From the NCBI GenBank assembly GCA_010202265.1, contig CP047918.1, forward strand, positions 682,001 to 746,000: 64,000 nucleotides of DNA. Reading direction: 5' to 3'. Both the position numbers and the translations under genes were made by a program. The first letter of the stretch is position 1, and each line of letters starts with the position of its first letter. Below the pieces are notes generated by a model. The model worked only from the letters and a program-made list of their open reading frames with translations, made no database searches and was not told the DNA's origin. The DNA comes from Candidatus Saccharibacteria bacterium oral taxon 955 (GTDB taxonomy: Bacteria; Patescibacteriota; Saccharimonadia; Saccharimonadales; Saccharimonadaceae). Shown piece after piece: positions 52,909-61,732 of the stretch.

Positions 52909-53500
52909 GGCTCCTCCCATTTTCATCCAACGCTATACTATCAAGATAATCCGTTATCTGGGGCAGCTCTCTCAGTCCCGACTCCAATCCAAAATGCTGT
53001 CCGTCATGGACTGCTACGAATTCTGCACCTACCTTATCGGCAAACTCCCTAGCGTCATCATAAGAGCAGTATGGGTCGTTGTCGCTATGGATAAATAGTA
53101 TCCGTCTTGCGCCACGACGAATCTTCTCAGCATCAAAACCAACCTCAGGCCACAAATTATCAAACTGACCTGGCTCATATTGATTCGTACCGATTGTCAA
53201 ACGCTCATTCAAGAACGCGCTAACTAGAATTGCCGTCTCAACTACTGGTATATCATTCGACTGGAGCAGATTCAAAACTGTCGTCGCACCAGAAGAATGT
53301 CCGACCAAAAGGTTATCTGCAAAATCCCAACCTTGATGCGTCAAAAAATGATGATATTCTCGCCTATCTGGCGTGTGGCAGTTTGGCAACTGTGGCTCAA
53401 AAATTTTGTAACCTCGCGCCTCTAGCCAAGTACTTAGCCAACCAAACCAGTGCTCTCCTAGCTCACCATCAGTGCCATGAAGCAAAACAGCTCTTTTCAT
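52883..53500 (-). CDS. RBBP9/YdeN-type alpha/beta hydrolase
   Basis: 205 residues. VLLHGTDG at the oxyanion strand, nucleophile LLVGHSSGATT (Ser), Asp in HSDNDPYCSY and His in DGQHFG form the triad of small RBBP9-like serine hydrolases. Substrate is unknown. It overlaps both neighbours by a few bases, between recX and NUDIX, so it is translated with the recA operon. Confidence 0.87.
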   Translation of the reverse strand: MKRAVLLHGTDGELGEHWFGWLSTWLEARGYKIFEPQLPNCHTPDRREYHHFLTHQGWDFADNLLVGHSSGATTVLNLLQSNDIPVVETAILVSAFLNERLTIGTNQYEPGQFDNLWPEVGFDAEKIRRGARRILFIHSDNDPYCSYDDAREFADKVGAEFVAVHDGQHFGLESGLRELPQITDYLDSIALDENGRSRDSCNENN

Positions 53501-53934
53501 ACAGTAAGCATCTTTTGGATTGCCCGTTTATAAGGCTCCGATAGATTATCAAGCGCCAAAGCCTCGTCAACAGTGAACTTTTTGAATTCAGCCCTACCCA
53601 CCTCGCCTTCAGATTCAAACCCACCGACCACCTGACCAGCATCACCGACAAACGTCACGATACCGATATGCGTTGTCTTCCCAAAATCCTTTTCCCAAAT
53701 ATATACATCAACAAGACGCGGTGACAATAACTCAATACCGATCTCCTCGGCAACCTCACGCACGACTGTCTGTTCTGGCTGCTCCACCTCATCAAGTCGA
53801 CCGCCTGGCAGTTCCCAATCTCCGCGCTCATTTTTTCGCAACCAGATCTTTTCGCCATCGCGCACAATCGCCTTACACGAAAGCGTGACGGCCAGATTTC
53901 CCCAGCCGTCACGTAGCGTTACCCGCTCAGACAC
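53497..53934 (-). CDS. NUDIX hydrolase
   Basis: 145 residues. NUDIX box LPGGRLDEVEQPEQTVV then REVAEEIGI (about 41-64). It starts at the recA stop (overlapping by one base) and overlaps the hydrolase gene by 4 nt. It could clean oxidised or damaged nucleotides in a DNA-repair operon; that role is inferred from context only. Confidence 0.85.
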   Translation of the reverse strand: MSERVTLRDGWGNLAVTLSCKAIVRDGEKIWLRKNERGDWELPGGRLDEVEQPEQTVVREVAEEIGIELLSPRLVDVYIWEKDFGKTTHIGIVTFVGDAGQVVGGFESEGEVGRAEFKKFTVDEALALDNLSEPYKRAIQKMLTV

Positions 53935-54995
53935 TAAGCCTCTTTCTCCTTTTGATCACCCGCCTCTTCGCCCTTAACCTTAGCACGAACCTTGGCATCA
54001 ATTTCAGCAAGAACCTCTGGATTATCCTTTAGATATTTCTTGGTAGATTCTCGGCCCTGACCGATCTTTGCGTCGTTATAGTCAAACCAAGCGCCAGACT
54101 TACCAACAACACCATACTGAACTGCTAGATCAAGTACATCACCGGTCTTTGAGATTCCTTCGTTATACATAATATCAAACTCAGCGACACGGAACGGTGG
54201 CGCGATCTTGTTTTTGACGATCTTTACTTTGGTACGATTACCGATGATGTTTTCGCCTTCTTTTATCTGACCAATCCGACGAATATCGGCACGAACACTA
54301 GCATAAAACTTGAGGGCATTACCGCCTGTTGTAGTTTCTGGGTTACCGAACATCACCCCAATCTTCATACGAATCTGATTGATAAATATAACTGTGGCTT
54401 TTGATTTATTGATAATACCGGTCAGCTTGCGTAGCGCTTGACTCATCAGGCGCGCCTGAAGCCCCATGTGGCTGTCGCCCATATCACCATCAATCTCAGC
54501 CTGAGGTACGAGGGCGGCGACTGAGTCAACCACGATCAAATCAACCGCGTTTGAGCGTACTAAAGTTTCACAAATTTCTAGTGCCTGTTCGCCGTTATCT
54601 GGCTGACTAACCAGCAGATTGTCCGTATCAACACCAAGCCTCTTGGCGTACGCAGGGTCGAGAGCATGCTCTGCATCAATAAACGCCGCCGTGCCACCTT
54701 GCTTCTGAATTTCAGCAATCGCATGAAGCGTTAGAGTTGTTTTACCAGAGCTCTCTGGCCCGTAAATCTCTATAATTCGGCCTTTTGGATAACCTCCACC
54801 CAAAGCTATATCGAGACTCAGACTACCCGACGGAAGCAACTCTACGTCCACCTTTTTTGCTTCACCGAGTTTCATAATAGACCCATCACCAAACTGCTTT
54901 GTGATCTGGTCCATAGCCAGACCCAATGCCTTGAGCTTCCCTTCGTCGACAGTCGGTTTATCGGCCAATGCTTTAGTGTCAGACTTTTTTGCCAT
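53934..54995 (-). CDS. recA: RecA recombinase
   Basis: 353 residues, normal length. [14 protein letters not shown] (Walker A), [29 protein letters not shown] (Walker B), loop L1/L2 region [15 protein letters not shown] and [16 protein letters not shown], and an acidic/basic tail ending [13 protein letters not shown]. Strand exchange and SOS-type functions. It has a real leader: TATAAT about 33 nt upstream and GAGGGAG before the ATG, in contrast to most first genes here. It is divergent from a pilin gene. Confidence 0.97.
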   Translation of the reverse strand: MAKKSDTKALADKPTVDEGKLKALGLAMDQITKQFGDGSIMKLGEAKKVDVELLPSGSLSLDIALGGGYPKGRIIEIYGPESSGKTTLTLHAIAEIQKQGGTAAFIDAEHALDPAYAKRLGVDTDNLLVSQPDNGEQALEICETLVRSNAVDLIVVDSVAALVPQAEIDGDMGDSHMGLQARLMSQALRKLTGIINKSKATVIFINQIRMKIGVMFGNPETTTGGNALKFYASVRADIRRIGQIKEGENIIGNRTKVKIVKNKIAPPFRVAEFDIMYNEGISKTGDVLDLAVQYGVVGKSGAWFDYNDAKIGQGRESTKKYLKDNPEVLAEIDAKVRAKVKGEEAGDQKEKEA

Positions 54996-55023
54996 ATCGC
55001 TCCCTCTCTCGTTTAATTACCCT

Positions 55024-55057
55024 TATTATACCTCAGTCCTTTATAGTTTGGTATAAT
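55024..55057. promoter_or_regulatory. Divergent -10 boxes for recA and a pilin-like gene
   Basis: Leftward TATAAT (55029-55024) serves recA; rightward TATAAT (55052-55057) serves the pilin. The rightward box overlaps an ATG at 55056, so that ATG cannot be the start and the next one (55068) is used. Confidence 0.7.
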
Positions 55058-55067
55058 GATAAACAAG

Positions 55068-55460
55068 ATGAAGCATAAAGGATTTACCGTCGTCGAGCTA
55101 CTGATTGTAATCGTTATTCTAGGTGTTGGTGGCTGGCTTTTTTTCAGTGAAAAAGCCCGTATAGACGCGATGCAACGAGACGGTCAGCGCAAGACCGCTA
55201 TAAACGCCATGTACTACAACCTCGAAGAGGTATTTTATACCAAAAATAACTACTATCCATCATCGATCGACAGCAAAGTATTACGCGCAATGGACCCAGC
55301 CTTGTTTACAGATCCAAACAACGTCAAACTCGGAGAATCATCCTCTAACTACCACTATGACCCAACTGGATGTGGAACAGATGGCAAATGTACTGGCTAT
55401 ACCTTAAGAAGTAGTATGGAGCGTGAAGCTGACTACACAAAAACAAACCGTAGTCACTAG
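55068..55460 (+). CDS. Type IV pilin-like protein
   Basis: 130 residues from ATG 55068. Leader MKHKG, then FTVVELLIVIVILGVGGWLF with Glu5. The body has QRKTAINAMYYNLEEVFY, the common N-terminal domain helix, and a Cys pair (GCGTDGKC). A separate single-gene pilin away from the pilin cluster. It is leaderless (10 nt after the -10 box) and convergent with the PH-domain gene, whose stop is adjacent. Confidence 0.85.
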   Translation: MKHKGFTVVELLIVIVILGVGGWLFFSEKARIDAMQRDGQRKTAINAMYYNLEEVFYTKNNYYPSSIDSKVLRAMDPALFTDPNNVKLGESSSNYHYDPTGCGTDGKCTGYTLRSSMEREADYTKTNRSH

Positions 55461-56351
55461 CTAGTCATCTTGAACTGTTGTTGACGGCCCTTCAACTGGA
55501 CGACCATTTTTGAACGCTTCAACAGCGTTATTCAGTATCGCGATTTCTTTCCTAGGATTTGCGACATAATCAAACCGATAGGTCGTCTCCTCGCCCTCAG
55601 TGCTTAGCCTAATAGAACCATAGTTTAACAGATGTTGCAGCGGTCCTCGTTGCGAAAAGCTAGCATCCTCAATATTCATTAGACTGACCGTCTGCTCACG
55701 TTTAGAAAAGATGCTCATCTGGATCTCCTGAATAACGCTTTCGTTCGTCAGGAAAAATCGGTTGCTTACATACACCCAAATTGCGAGGTAGCCAGCAATA
55801 ACAAACCCGACAATAAGTGCTACACCCAGAATCACCATCCACTTAAACGAATCAGATGGCAAATTGAATATCGTTGCGACATCTGGATACATAAAAATAC
55901 CAATCAAAACAAGCGAAACGGCAAGAGTAGTAATCACGAGCGGCGGCATCATGCCGATACCGTGTCGTGGCACCGCGCTAATAACATATTCATGCTCACT
56001 GAGGTTGAGCCAAGGAAACTGACGCTTTGAGTCTTCGTGTCGAGCCCGAGCCTCATCAGACACCTCTATCGGCACTGGCTCAGTCGCCCGAGCAACATGG
56101 ACCACCTGAGAGGGTGCCCCTGCTCCAGCGGGATTGTTAACAGCTGGTGTAACCTGATCTGTCGGAGATGCATATAACGGCCGACCATTTGCATCATATG
56201 CTACTGGCTGTTGGGGTTCTATCGTTGGCTGATCATTGTTCATCGTATTGCCCGCGAGTCGCTCGCTCTCCTTTTTGCTCGCATATCGCATGCGTGCGTC
56301 AATTATTGACCTTACTCTGTGTTCCCATTTTTTCAGTAATGGCAGCACCAT
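55461..56351 (-). CDS. Bacterial PH-domain membrane protein
   Basis: 296 residues. The N-terminal 130 residues are polar, Pro/Ala-rich and probably disordered (TIEPQQPVAYDANGRPLY). Two TM segments (about 148-168 and 180-202) precede a YdbS/YdbT-like PH domain (about 205-285: FFLTNESVIQEIQM, VSLMNIEDASFSQRG, YGSIRLST). TATAAT lies 7 nt before the ATG, supporting this start over an internal ATG at 56243. Function of the family is unknown, perhaps envelope stress. Confidence 0.8.
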   Translation of the reverse strand: MVLPLLKKWEHRVRSIIDARMRYASKKESERLAGNTMNNDQPTIEPQQPVAYDANGRPLYASPTDQVTPAVNNPAGAGAPSQVVHVARATEPVPIEVSDEARARHEDSKRQFPWLNLSEHEYVISAVPRHGIGMMPPLVITTLAVSLVLIGIFMYPDVATIFNLPSDSFKWMVILGVALIVGFVIAGYLAIWVYVSNRFFLTNESVIQEIQMSIFSKREQTVSLMNIEDASFSQRGPLQHLLNYGSIRLSTEGEETTYRFDYVANPRKEIAILNNAVEAFKNGRPVEGPSTTVQDD

Positions 56352-56372
56352 ACCTTGTATTATACGACGAAA

Positions 56373-57383
56373 CTATTTAGATTGCGACTTGCCTAGGTGC
56401 TTATAAGCTTTTGGCGTAATGACCCTACCCCTTGGCGTCCGCTCAATAAAGCCGATTTGCATCAGATAGGGTTCGTAGAAATCCTCGATAGTAGCCGTTT
56501 CATCACCAGTTAACGCCGCAATCGTCGTAAGACCAACCGGCCTATCACCATAAGACTCGATTATGCGATTTAACAGATGGCGGTCAGCTGGATCAAGCCC
56601 CAAATCGTCAACCTCGAGCATTTTAAGCGCGCTGATTGTCGTTGTCGAATCAATGATGCCGTCTCCATTAACATCCGCATAATCACGCACACGTTTTAGT
56701 AAACGATTAGCGATACGTGGCGTCAGTCGGGCTCGCGTGCTGAGCAATTCGGCGGCCTTATCATCAATTTTGCTGTCCAGGATATTAGCTGAGCGCGTCA
56801 CGATACGAGCAATTTCTTCGGGCGTATAAAATTCTAGGCGATAGATATGCCCAAAGCGATCCCTCAAAGGCGCCGCTAAACTACCTGTTCTAGTCGTCGC
56901 ACCAATCACTGTAAATTTCGGAAGATCAAGTCGCACACTTCGTGCCGCTGGACCTTTACCAATTACGATGTCTAGCTTGAAATCCTCCATCGCCGAATAA
57001 AGTACTTCCTCGACAGCACGGCTTAATCTATGAATCTCATCGATAAATAGTACATCCCCATCCTGTAGGTTTGTGAGAATACTAGCTAGATCACCAGCTC
57101 GCTCAATCGCAGGCCCCGCCGTAATCCGAAGCCCCGCCCCCATCTCATTAGCGATCACACTCGCCATAGTCGTCTTGCCTAGACCTGGTGGCCCATATAA
57201 TAAAACATGGTCAATCGGCTCACCGCGTTTTTTTGCCGCATCGATACTTAGCTTGAGATTCCTCTTGAGCCGTTCCTGACCAACATAGTCTTGGAAATTT
57301 TGCGGACGCAAACTAACTTCAATTCGCTGCTCTTCGCTATCGTCATCATGGGCACTAGTATCTACGATCCGTTCAATTGCCAT
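56373..57383 (-). CDS. ruvB: Holliday junction branch-migration ATPase
   Basis: 336 residues. [13 protein letters not shown], Walker [15 protein letters not shown], Walker [11 protein letters not shown], sensor [20 protein letters not shown], and the winged-helix end ([31 protein letters not shown]). It forms hexamers that pull DNA through RuvA tetramers. TACAAT lies 6 nt before the ATG, so besides read-through from ruvA there may be a leaderless internal promoter. Confidence 0.96.
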   Translation of the reverse strand: MAIERIVDTSAHDDDSEEQRIEVSLRPQNFQDYVGQERLKRNLKLSIDAAKKRGEPIDHVLLYGPPGLGKTTMASVIANEMGAGLRITAGPAIERAGDLASILTNLQDGDVLFIDEIHRLSRAVEEVLYSAMEDFKLDIVIGKGPAARSVRLDLPKFTVIGATTRTGSLAAPLRDRFGHIYRLEFYTPEEIARIVTRSANILDSKIDDKAAELLSTRARLTPRIANRLLKRVRDYADVNGDGIIDSTTTISALKMLEVDDLGLDPADRHLLNRIIESYGDRPVGLTTIAALTGDETATIEDFYEPYLMQIGFIERTPRGRVITPKAYKHLGKSQSK

Positions 57384-57576
57384 AGCTATATTGTATCAGG
57401 AATGAATTATCTATCCCTCGAGACGCTCCTGAATAAGCTCTAGCGTCGAACGCCCCCTGATCATTCATCAATGCAATTCGCCAACCCGTGCCTACCGTCT
57501 CGTTGTCAAACAGAGTCACGTCATCGTTATCGGGTTGATTGATAATATTACAGATACTACACTCAGGATTTATCAC
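57373..57576 (-). CDS. Small unknown protein between ruvA and ruvB, possibly frameshifted
   Basis: 67 codons from a GTG coupled to the ruvA stop (TAATGTG). The first 43 residues ([28 protein letters not shown]) resemble the N-terminus of small HIT-like proteins with a C-x-x-C pair. After NDQG there is a run of five G. Removing one G gives [13 protein letters not shown] then a stop at about 57411, a better-looking end that would no longer overlap ruvB. Either form is short. Function is not assigned. Confidence 0.45.
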   Translation of the reverse strand: MINPECSICNIINQPDNDDVTLFDNETVGTGWRIALMNDQGAFDARAYSGASRGIDNSFLIQYSYGN

Positions 57577-57577
57577 A

Positions 57578-58156
57578 TTACCTCGCTTTTAGGGCCTCAC
57601 GTACACGCTCACTCGTTGACAATCTTGGATCAACATGCGCTAGGGCTTTTGTTGCATCGTTTAGGGTATATCCGAGAGCAATCAGCGCTTCAAGCGCCTC
57701 ATCACTAACATTAAGCTCGGTCTGTACACCGTCACTCTCACGACGATATACAATTGGCATCCCAACCTTGTCTGACAAATCAACCACTACACGCTCAGCT
57801 GTCTTCTTGCCGACTCCCGAAGCTTTTGCGAGGTACGCGCTGTCAGAGTTTGCAATTGCGTTACGTACATGTTCTGCTTCACCCAAACTCAAGATCGCCA
57901 GCGCCGCTTTTGGTCCCACCCCCTGCACAGTTATCAACATTTCAAATAGTTTCTTTGCCGCCAAACTAGAAAAACCAAACAGCTCCTGGGACTGCTCACG
58001 AATATGGTGATAAGTGTAAAACTTAACCTCATCACCCAATTTAACTACGTCAAAATCACCCGCTGTCGTATTGATTTCGTAGCCAATACCCATCACGTCG
58101 ACAATCACTGCTCCGCCAAATTTTTCCGCCACCGTTCCAGAGATATGTGCAATCAT
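57578..58156 (-). CDS. ruvA: Holliday junction DNA-binding protein
   Basis: 192 residues. N-terminal OB fold (IAHISGTVAEK, VIVDVMGIGYEINTT), two helix-hairpin-helix motifs (LLITVQGVGPKAALAIL-like FEMLITVQGVG, YLAKASGVGKKTAERVVVDL), and a C-terminal RuvB-binding domain (ALEALIALGYTLNDATKAL). GATAAT lies 6 nt before the ATG. Confidence 0.95.
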   Translation of the reverse strand: MIAHISGTVAEKFGGAVIVDVMGIGYEINTTAGDFDVVKLGDEVKFYTYHHIREQSQELFGFSSLAAKKLFEMLITVQGVGPKAALAILSLGEAEHVRNAIANSDSAYLAKASGVGKKTAERVVVDLSDKVGMPIVYRRESDGVQTELNVSDEALEALIALGYTLNDATKALAHVDPRLSTSERVREALKAR

Positions 58157-58185
58157 ATCTCTATTATCTCATATATCAGCCCAGG

Positions 58186-60585
58186 TTATGGATTTGTCGC
58201 AGATTTTTCGCAGTTTGTAATATTTTTTGTGTATCGAACCCCGTCTATTTGCGACGCCGCAACCATCACTATTTGCCCAGTCGTCGTATCGCAAGCTTGC
58301 ACCTGACTTCCTGTTGACGGTGGCTGACAGTTTTCGGTATCAGTTGAATGCTTAGTACTATTGAAGTCTGGCTTATTGATTGTGATGATTTTACCCGTTG
58401 ACAGCTCACACACCTGCTGGGTTGGTGGTTTACAGTTTGCCGTGTCCTTGCTCTGAGTTGTACTATCAAATTTCGCCTCGTCTATCGAAATCACCTCACC
58501 CTTTTCAATATCACAGACACTAATCATCGTCGGCTCGGCCTCACAACTATTGGTCGGGAAAGCGCCCGTCATAAAGAACTCGTTATATGTATTTGGACCT
58601 GATTTACTTGCGAGGCCACCATTTGTCGTACAGACCGCCTTCTGCACGATGCTACTCGGCATCGAGAATTGAACATTTTTTCGCCCCTGCAAAAGCTTCG
58701 TCATCGTATTGCGCCAAATTGGACCCGCCATATCGCTACCCCCACTCTTCATGGCGGTATTGTCATTGTTTCCAACCCAAACCCCAATAACATACTCTGG
58801 GTTGTAGCCGATCGTCCACGCATCTCGGCTGTCATTTGTCGTACCCGTTTTCACGGCAACTGTACGTCCTGAAACATTTAGGCTCGAACCAAACACTCGG
58901 CTTCGGGTTGCATTATCACTCAAGATATTAGAGATCAAGTACGCCCCCTCTTTGCTGATCGCTTGACGGCTATTGTGAGTGGCTGTGAAGATGTTTTTGT
59001 CAAACTTATCTTTAATTTGCTTCACCAAACCAACATCATACTGCCGACCTTCATTAGCAAATGCGGCATATGCATTAACCATTTTCTGAAGCGGAACCTC
59101 GCTCGACCCAAGGGCTAACGTCAGGTCGTAATCTTTAGAAGAATCTAGACCAATACCGAGATTATTTGCAGCCGTAACCGTCTTTTTGATTCCATACTTT
59201 TGAATCAGATGTAGACTTGGGATGTTAAGTGACCAGCTAAGCGACTGACGTACCGTCACTTGCCCTCCACGACTAGCTTCGCGACGATCAGCGTCACGCG
59301 GTATATAGCCACCGCCAAAATCCTTCACCTTATCATCGAGCCTAGTTGCCGGGGTGATCACCCCATCGGCTAGCGCATATGAATAGTAAATCGGCTTAAA
59401 ACTTGATCCAGGCTGACGCGCCGTCGTGGCCATATTTACCTTACCCCACTGCTCATTATTGTAGTCTGCACTACCAACTAGGGCCTTAACATCACCCGTC
59501 TTTGGGTCAAGTACGATACCGCTCGCATTACTACCGCCCATCGCGTTGATGTGCTTCATGCCCTTGGTGACACTATCCTCGAGCTTGCTCTGTATATCGA
59601 GATCAAGTGTAGTTTTGACACGATAACCAGATCGCATCACTTTTTCGTAGCCATATTTTTTGCTCAGCTCGTTGATCACCATCTCAACAAAATGTGGCGC
59701 AGTCTTATTTTCTTTTGATGCTCCAGTGCCATATTTAAGCGCTTCATTATACGCAGCAGTTTTTTCAGCTTCGGTAATATACCCATTATTGACCATTCGT
59801 GTCAGCACGGTATTTTGACGCTTCTTTGCATACTCCATGTTGCCACTAATCGGCGAGTAGGCGCTTGGAGCTGGCAGGACACCGATCAGCATTGCACTTT
59901 CAGCCAGCGTCAAATCCTTTGGCGCTTTGTTGAAGTACGCCCTAGCCGCATCCTCTATCCCAAAAGCATTCTCGCCGAAATAAACCGAGTTTAGGTACAT
60001 ACCCAGAATATCGTCCTTTGAGTAATTCTGCTCCACCGCGATCGCCATAAATAACTCTTGGTATTTGCGCAAATAACTCTGTTCGTCAGTAAGTAGCGTA
60101 TTTTTGACCAACTGCTGGGTCAATGTCGACCCACCGCCGGTCCTGGTCACCAACGCCCGTGCGATACTGATCAAATTAAATCCGCCGTGTTTATAAAAAT
60201 CCTTATCCTCACCAGCAATCAAAGCTTTTTTCGCATAGTCAGAGATCTGATCAAGCGGTACGCGCTTGCGATGCTCGGCCCGACCAATTGAATAATAAGG
60301 TTTGTCGTTGACGTCCGTTAGGGCAATACCCGTATTATTACGGTTCATCAACCGTTCGGGGTCTCGAATATCGTTAACAAGCATAAAATAGGTAATCAGC
60401 GGAGTCAGAATCAAAAACGCCAGAATCGGTGTAGCAATTATCGCGATCTTTTTCTTTCTTGATAGATTTCTAAACCAAGCAAATTTACCAGTTTTCATAG
60501 GGCGGCTACGCGGAGTTGATCGTGATATGCGAGCAATATTTGCATAACGATCCATGCGAGCCGGCTGGGTATTCTTTTTTACCAT
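58186..60585 (-). CDS. Class A penicillin-binding protein with a C-terminal Cys-repeat tail
   Basis: 799 residues. Basic cytoplasmic start, TM at about 50-72, glycosyltransferase domain (EDKDFYKHGGFN with catalytic Glu, GGSTLTQQLVKN, YLNSVYFGENAFGIE), and transpeptidase domain with SSFK (RQPGSSFKPIYY), SLN (SWSLNIPS) and KTGT. It polymerises and cross-links peptidoglycan. After about residue 680 the tail carries three copies of a 35-40-residue module of the form C-(D/E)-x5-G-(I/V)-I-x-I ... T-x-x-(T)-x-N-C (ISVCDIEKGEVISI, QQVCELSTGKIITI, VQACDTTTGQIVMV), each bracketed by cysteines. It is a probable surface-exposed or wall-binding tail. TATAAT lies 9 nt before the ATG. Confidence 0.93.
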   Translation of the reverse strand: MVKKNTQPARMDRYANIARISRSTPRSRPMKTGKFAWFRNLSRKKKIAIIATPILAFLILTPLITYFMLVNDIRDPERLMNRNNTGIALTDVNDKPYYSIGRAEHRKRVPLDQISDYAKKALIAGEDKDFYKHGGFNLISIARALVTRTGGGSTLTQQLVKNTLLTDEQSYLRKYQELFMAIAVEQNYSKDDILGMYLNSVYFGENAFGIEDAARAYFNKAPKDLTLAESAMLIGVLPAPSAYSPISGNMEYAKKRQNTVLTRMVNNGYITEAEKTAAYNEALKYGTGASKENKTAPHFVEMVINELSKKYGYEKVMRSGYRVKTTLDLDIQSKLEDSVTKGMKHINAMGGSNASGIVLDPKTGDVKALVGSADYNNEQWGKVNMATTARQPGSSFKPIYYSYALADGVITPATRLDDKVKDFGGGYIPRDADRREASRGGQVTVRQSLSWSLNIPSLHLIQKYGIKKTVTAANNLGIGLDSSKDYDLTLALGSSEVPLQKMVNAYAAFANEGRQYDVGLVKQIKDKFDKNIFTATHNSRQAISKEGAYLISNILSDNATRSRVFGSSLNVSGRTVAVKTGTTNDSRDAWTIGYNPEYVIGVWVGNNDNTAMKSGGSDMAGPIWRNTMTKLLQGRKNVQFSMPSSIVQKAVCTTNGGLASKSGPNTYNEFFMTGAFPTNSCEAEPTMISVCDIEKGEVISIDEAKFDSTTQSKDTANCKPPTQQVCELSTGKIITINKPDFNSTKHSTDTENCQPPSTGSQVQACDTTTGQIVMVAASQIDGVRYTKNITNCEKSATNP

Positions 60586-60612
60586 ACGTTTATCATTATA
60601 ACGCTATTTTTG

Positions 60613-61089
60613 TTATTGTCCGCGCAAAGCAAACGCACACATAATCGCCGCCGCAAGCGCGTCAGCGCAGTCATCTGGCTTCGGCACTTCCGATAGTCCA
60701 AGCTGAATCCGCACCATCTCCTGTACTTGCGCCTTTTTTGCCGCCCCGTAGCCCGCCACCGCTTGCTTTATCTCGTTTGGTGTATATTCCTCGATCCGAA
60801 GCTTGGCCTGGCGACCAGTCAACATCGCAACACCGCGCGCCTGCGCGACACTGATTGCTGTTGTGATATTACGACTAAAAAACAGCTTCTCAATTGCCAT
60901 AACTGTTGGTTTTGTTTCGGCAATAATATCTGTGATGCCCTCATATATTTCCTCTAGCCTCTCTGGCAACGGCGTATGAGCAGGCGTCCGAATCACCCCC
61001 GCTGTAACAAGTGTCGTTTTGCCATGAGCTACGTCGATCACCCCAAAACCGAGGATTCCCGTCCCCGGATCAATCCCAATAATCCTCAT
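60613..61089 (-). CDS. ruvC: Holliday junction endonuclease
   Basis: 158 residues. IIGIDPGTGILGFGVI (first Asp), VMAIEKLFF (Glu), NEIKQAVAGYGAAKKAQVQ and KPDDCADALAAAI (last acidic residues) complete the RuvC catalytic set. It resolves junctions moved by RuvAB. It overlaps the HD-domain gene by 4 nt. Confidence 0.95.
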   Translation of the reverse strand: MRIIGIDPGTGILGFGVIDVAHGKTTLVTAGVIRTPAHTPLPERLEEIYEGITDIIAETKPTVMAIEKLFFSRNITTAISVAQARGVAMLTGRQAKLRIEEYTPNEIKQAVAGYGAAKKAQVQEMVRIQLGLSEVPKPDDCADALAAAIMCAFALRGQ

Positions 61090-61718
61090 TGGCGACTTAC
61101 CCAGTCATCAAGCTTATCGAGATTATCTGTTATCCTGCCTGCCCAAACCTGCACCCCATCTTGACCGATAATTTGCGAAAGCTCTTCCTGAGCATGATCG
61201 ATTACAAGCCGGCCAAAACGACGCGTTTTATCCGCAAACACCCGCCACTCGTCATCGCTCACCCCTTTTTCTATGCGCATATAATCAAGTCGACGAAAAA
61301 ACCGCCCATAAGCTGAGCTTGCTAAATATCCAACATCCGCGTAATGCAAAGCCGCCCCAAGCATGCTTGACTTTGGACGTTTATCAACCGTCGTGTCAAT
61401 GATAGCGCTCGCGACACGATCTGCTAAATAAGTGTCATACTGCCGAATACATAGCCTAGCCAACAAAGCCGACCGCTCCTCGCGCGAACGCCCCACCTCA
61501 AGCGGTAGATGATAATCAGCATCATGCCACGCAGCCCCCAAAAGAAGCGCGTCCCTATCCAGCGCATTACCCGCACTTTCAGCCATATCCGCAATCTCGT
61601 CCGCATGACCGATGACATCTAGAGCGTGCGACCAATTATGATACGGCATCTCATTACTGTAGTGTTGCTCTGCTCGATCAACTAGCTGAAATACTGTCTG
61701 TCTAGGCAATTCACTCAT
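61086..61718 (-). CDS. HD-domain metal-dependent phosphohydrolase-like protein
   Basis: 210 residues from ATG 61718, which has TATACT 6 nt upstream; the longer frame to 61844 would run into the surface-protein gene. YHNWSHALDVIGHA and AAWHDADYH carry the HD ligands (His, His-Asp), and ALHYADVGYLA supplies the last Asp. It resembles predicted HD-superfamily hydrolases of nucleotides; substrate is unknown. The ATGA overlap with ruvC indicates one operon. Confidence 0.82.
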   Translation of the reverse strand: MSELPRQTVFQLVDRAEQHYSNEMPYHNWSHALDVIGHADEIADMAESAGNALDRDALLLGAAWHDADYHLPLEVGRSREERSALLARLCIRQYDTYLADRVASAIIDTTVDKRPKSSMLGAALHYADVGYLASSAYGRFFRRLDYMRIEKGVSDDEWRVFADKTRRFGRLVIDHAQEELSQIIGQDGVQVWAGRITDNLDKLDDWVSRQ

Positions 61719-61732
61719 ACCTATAGTATAGT

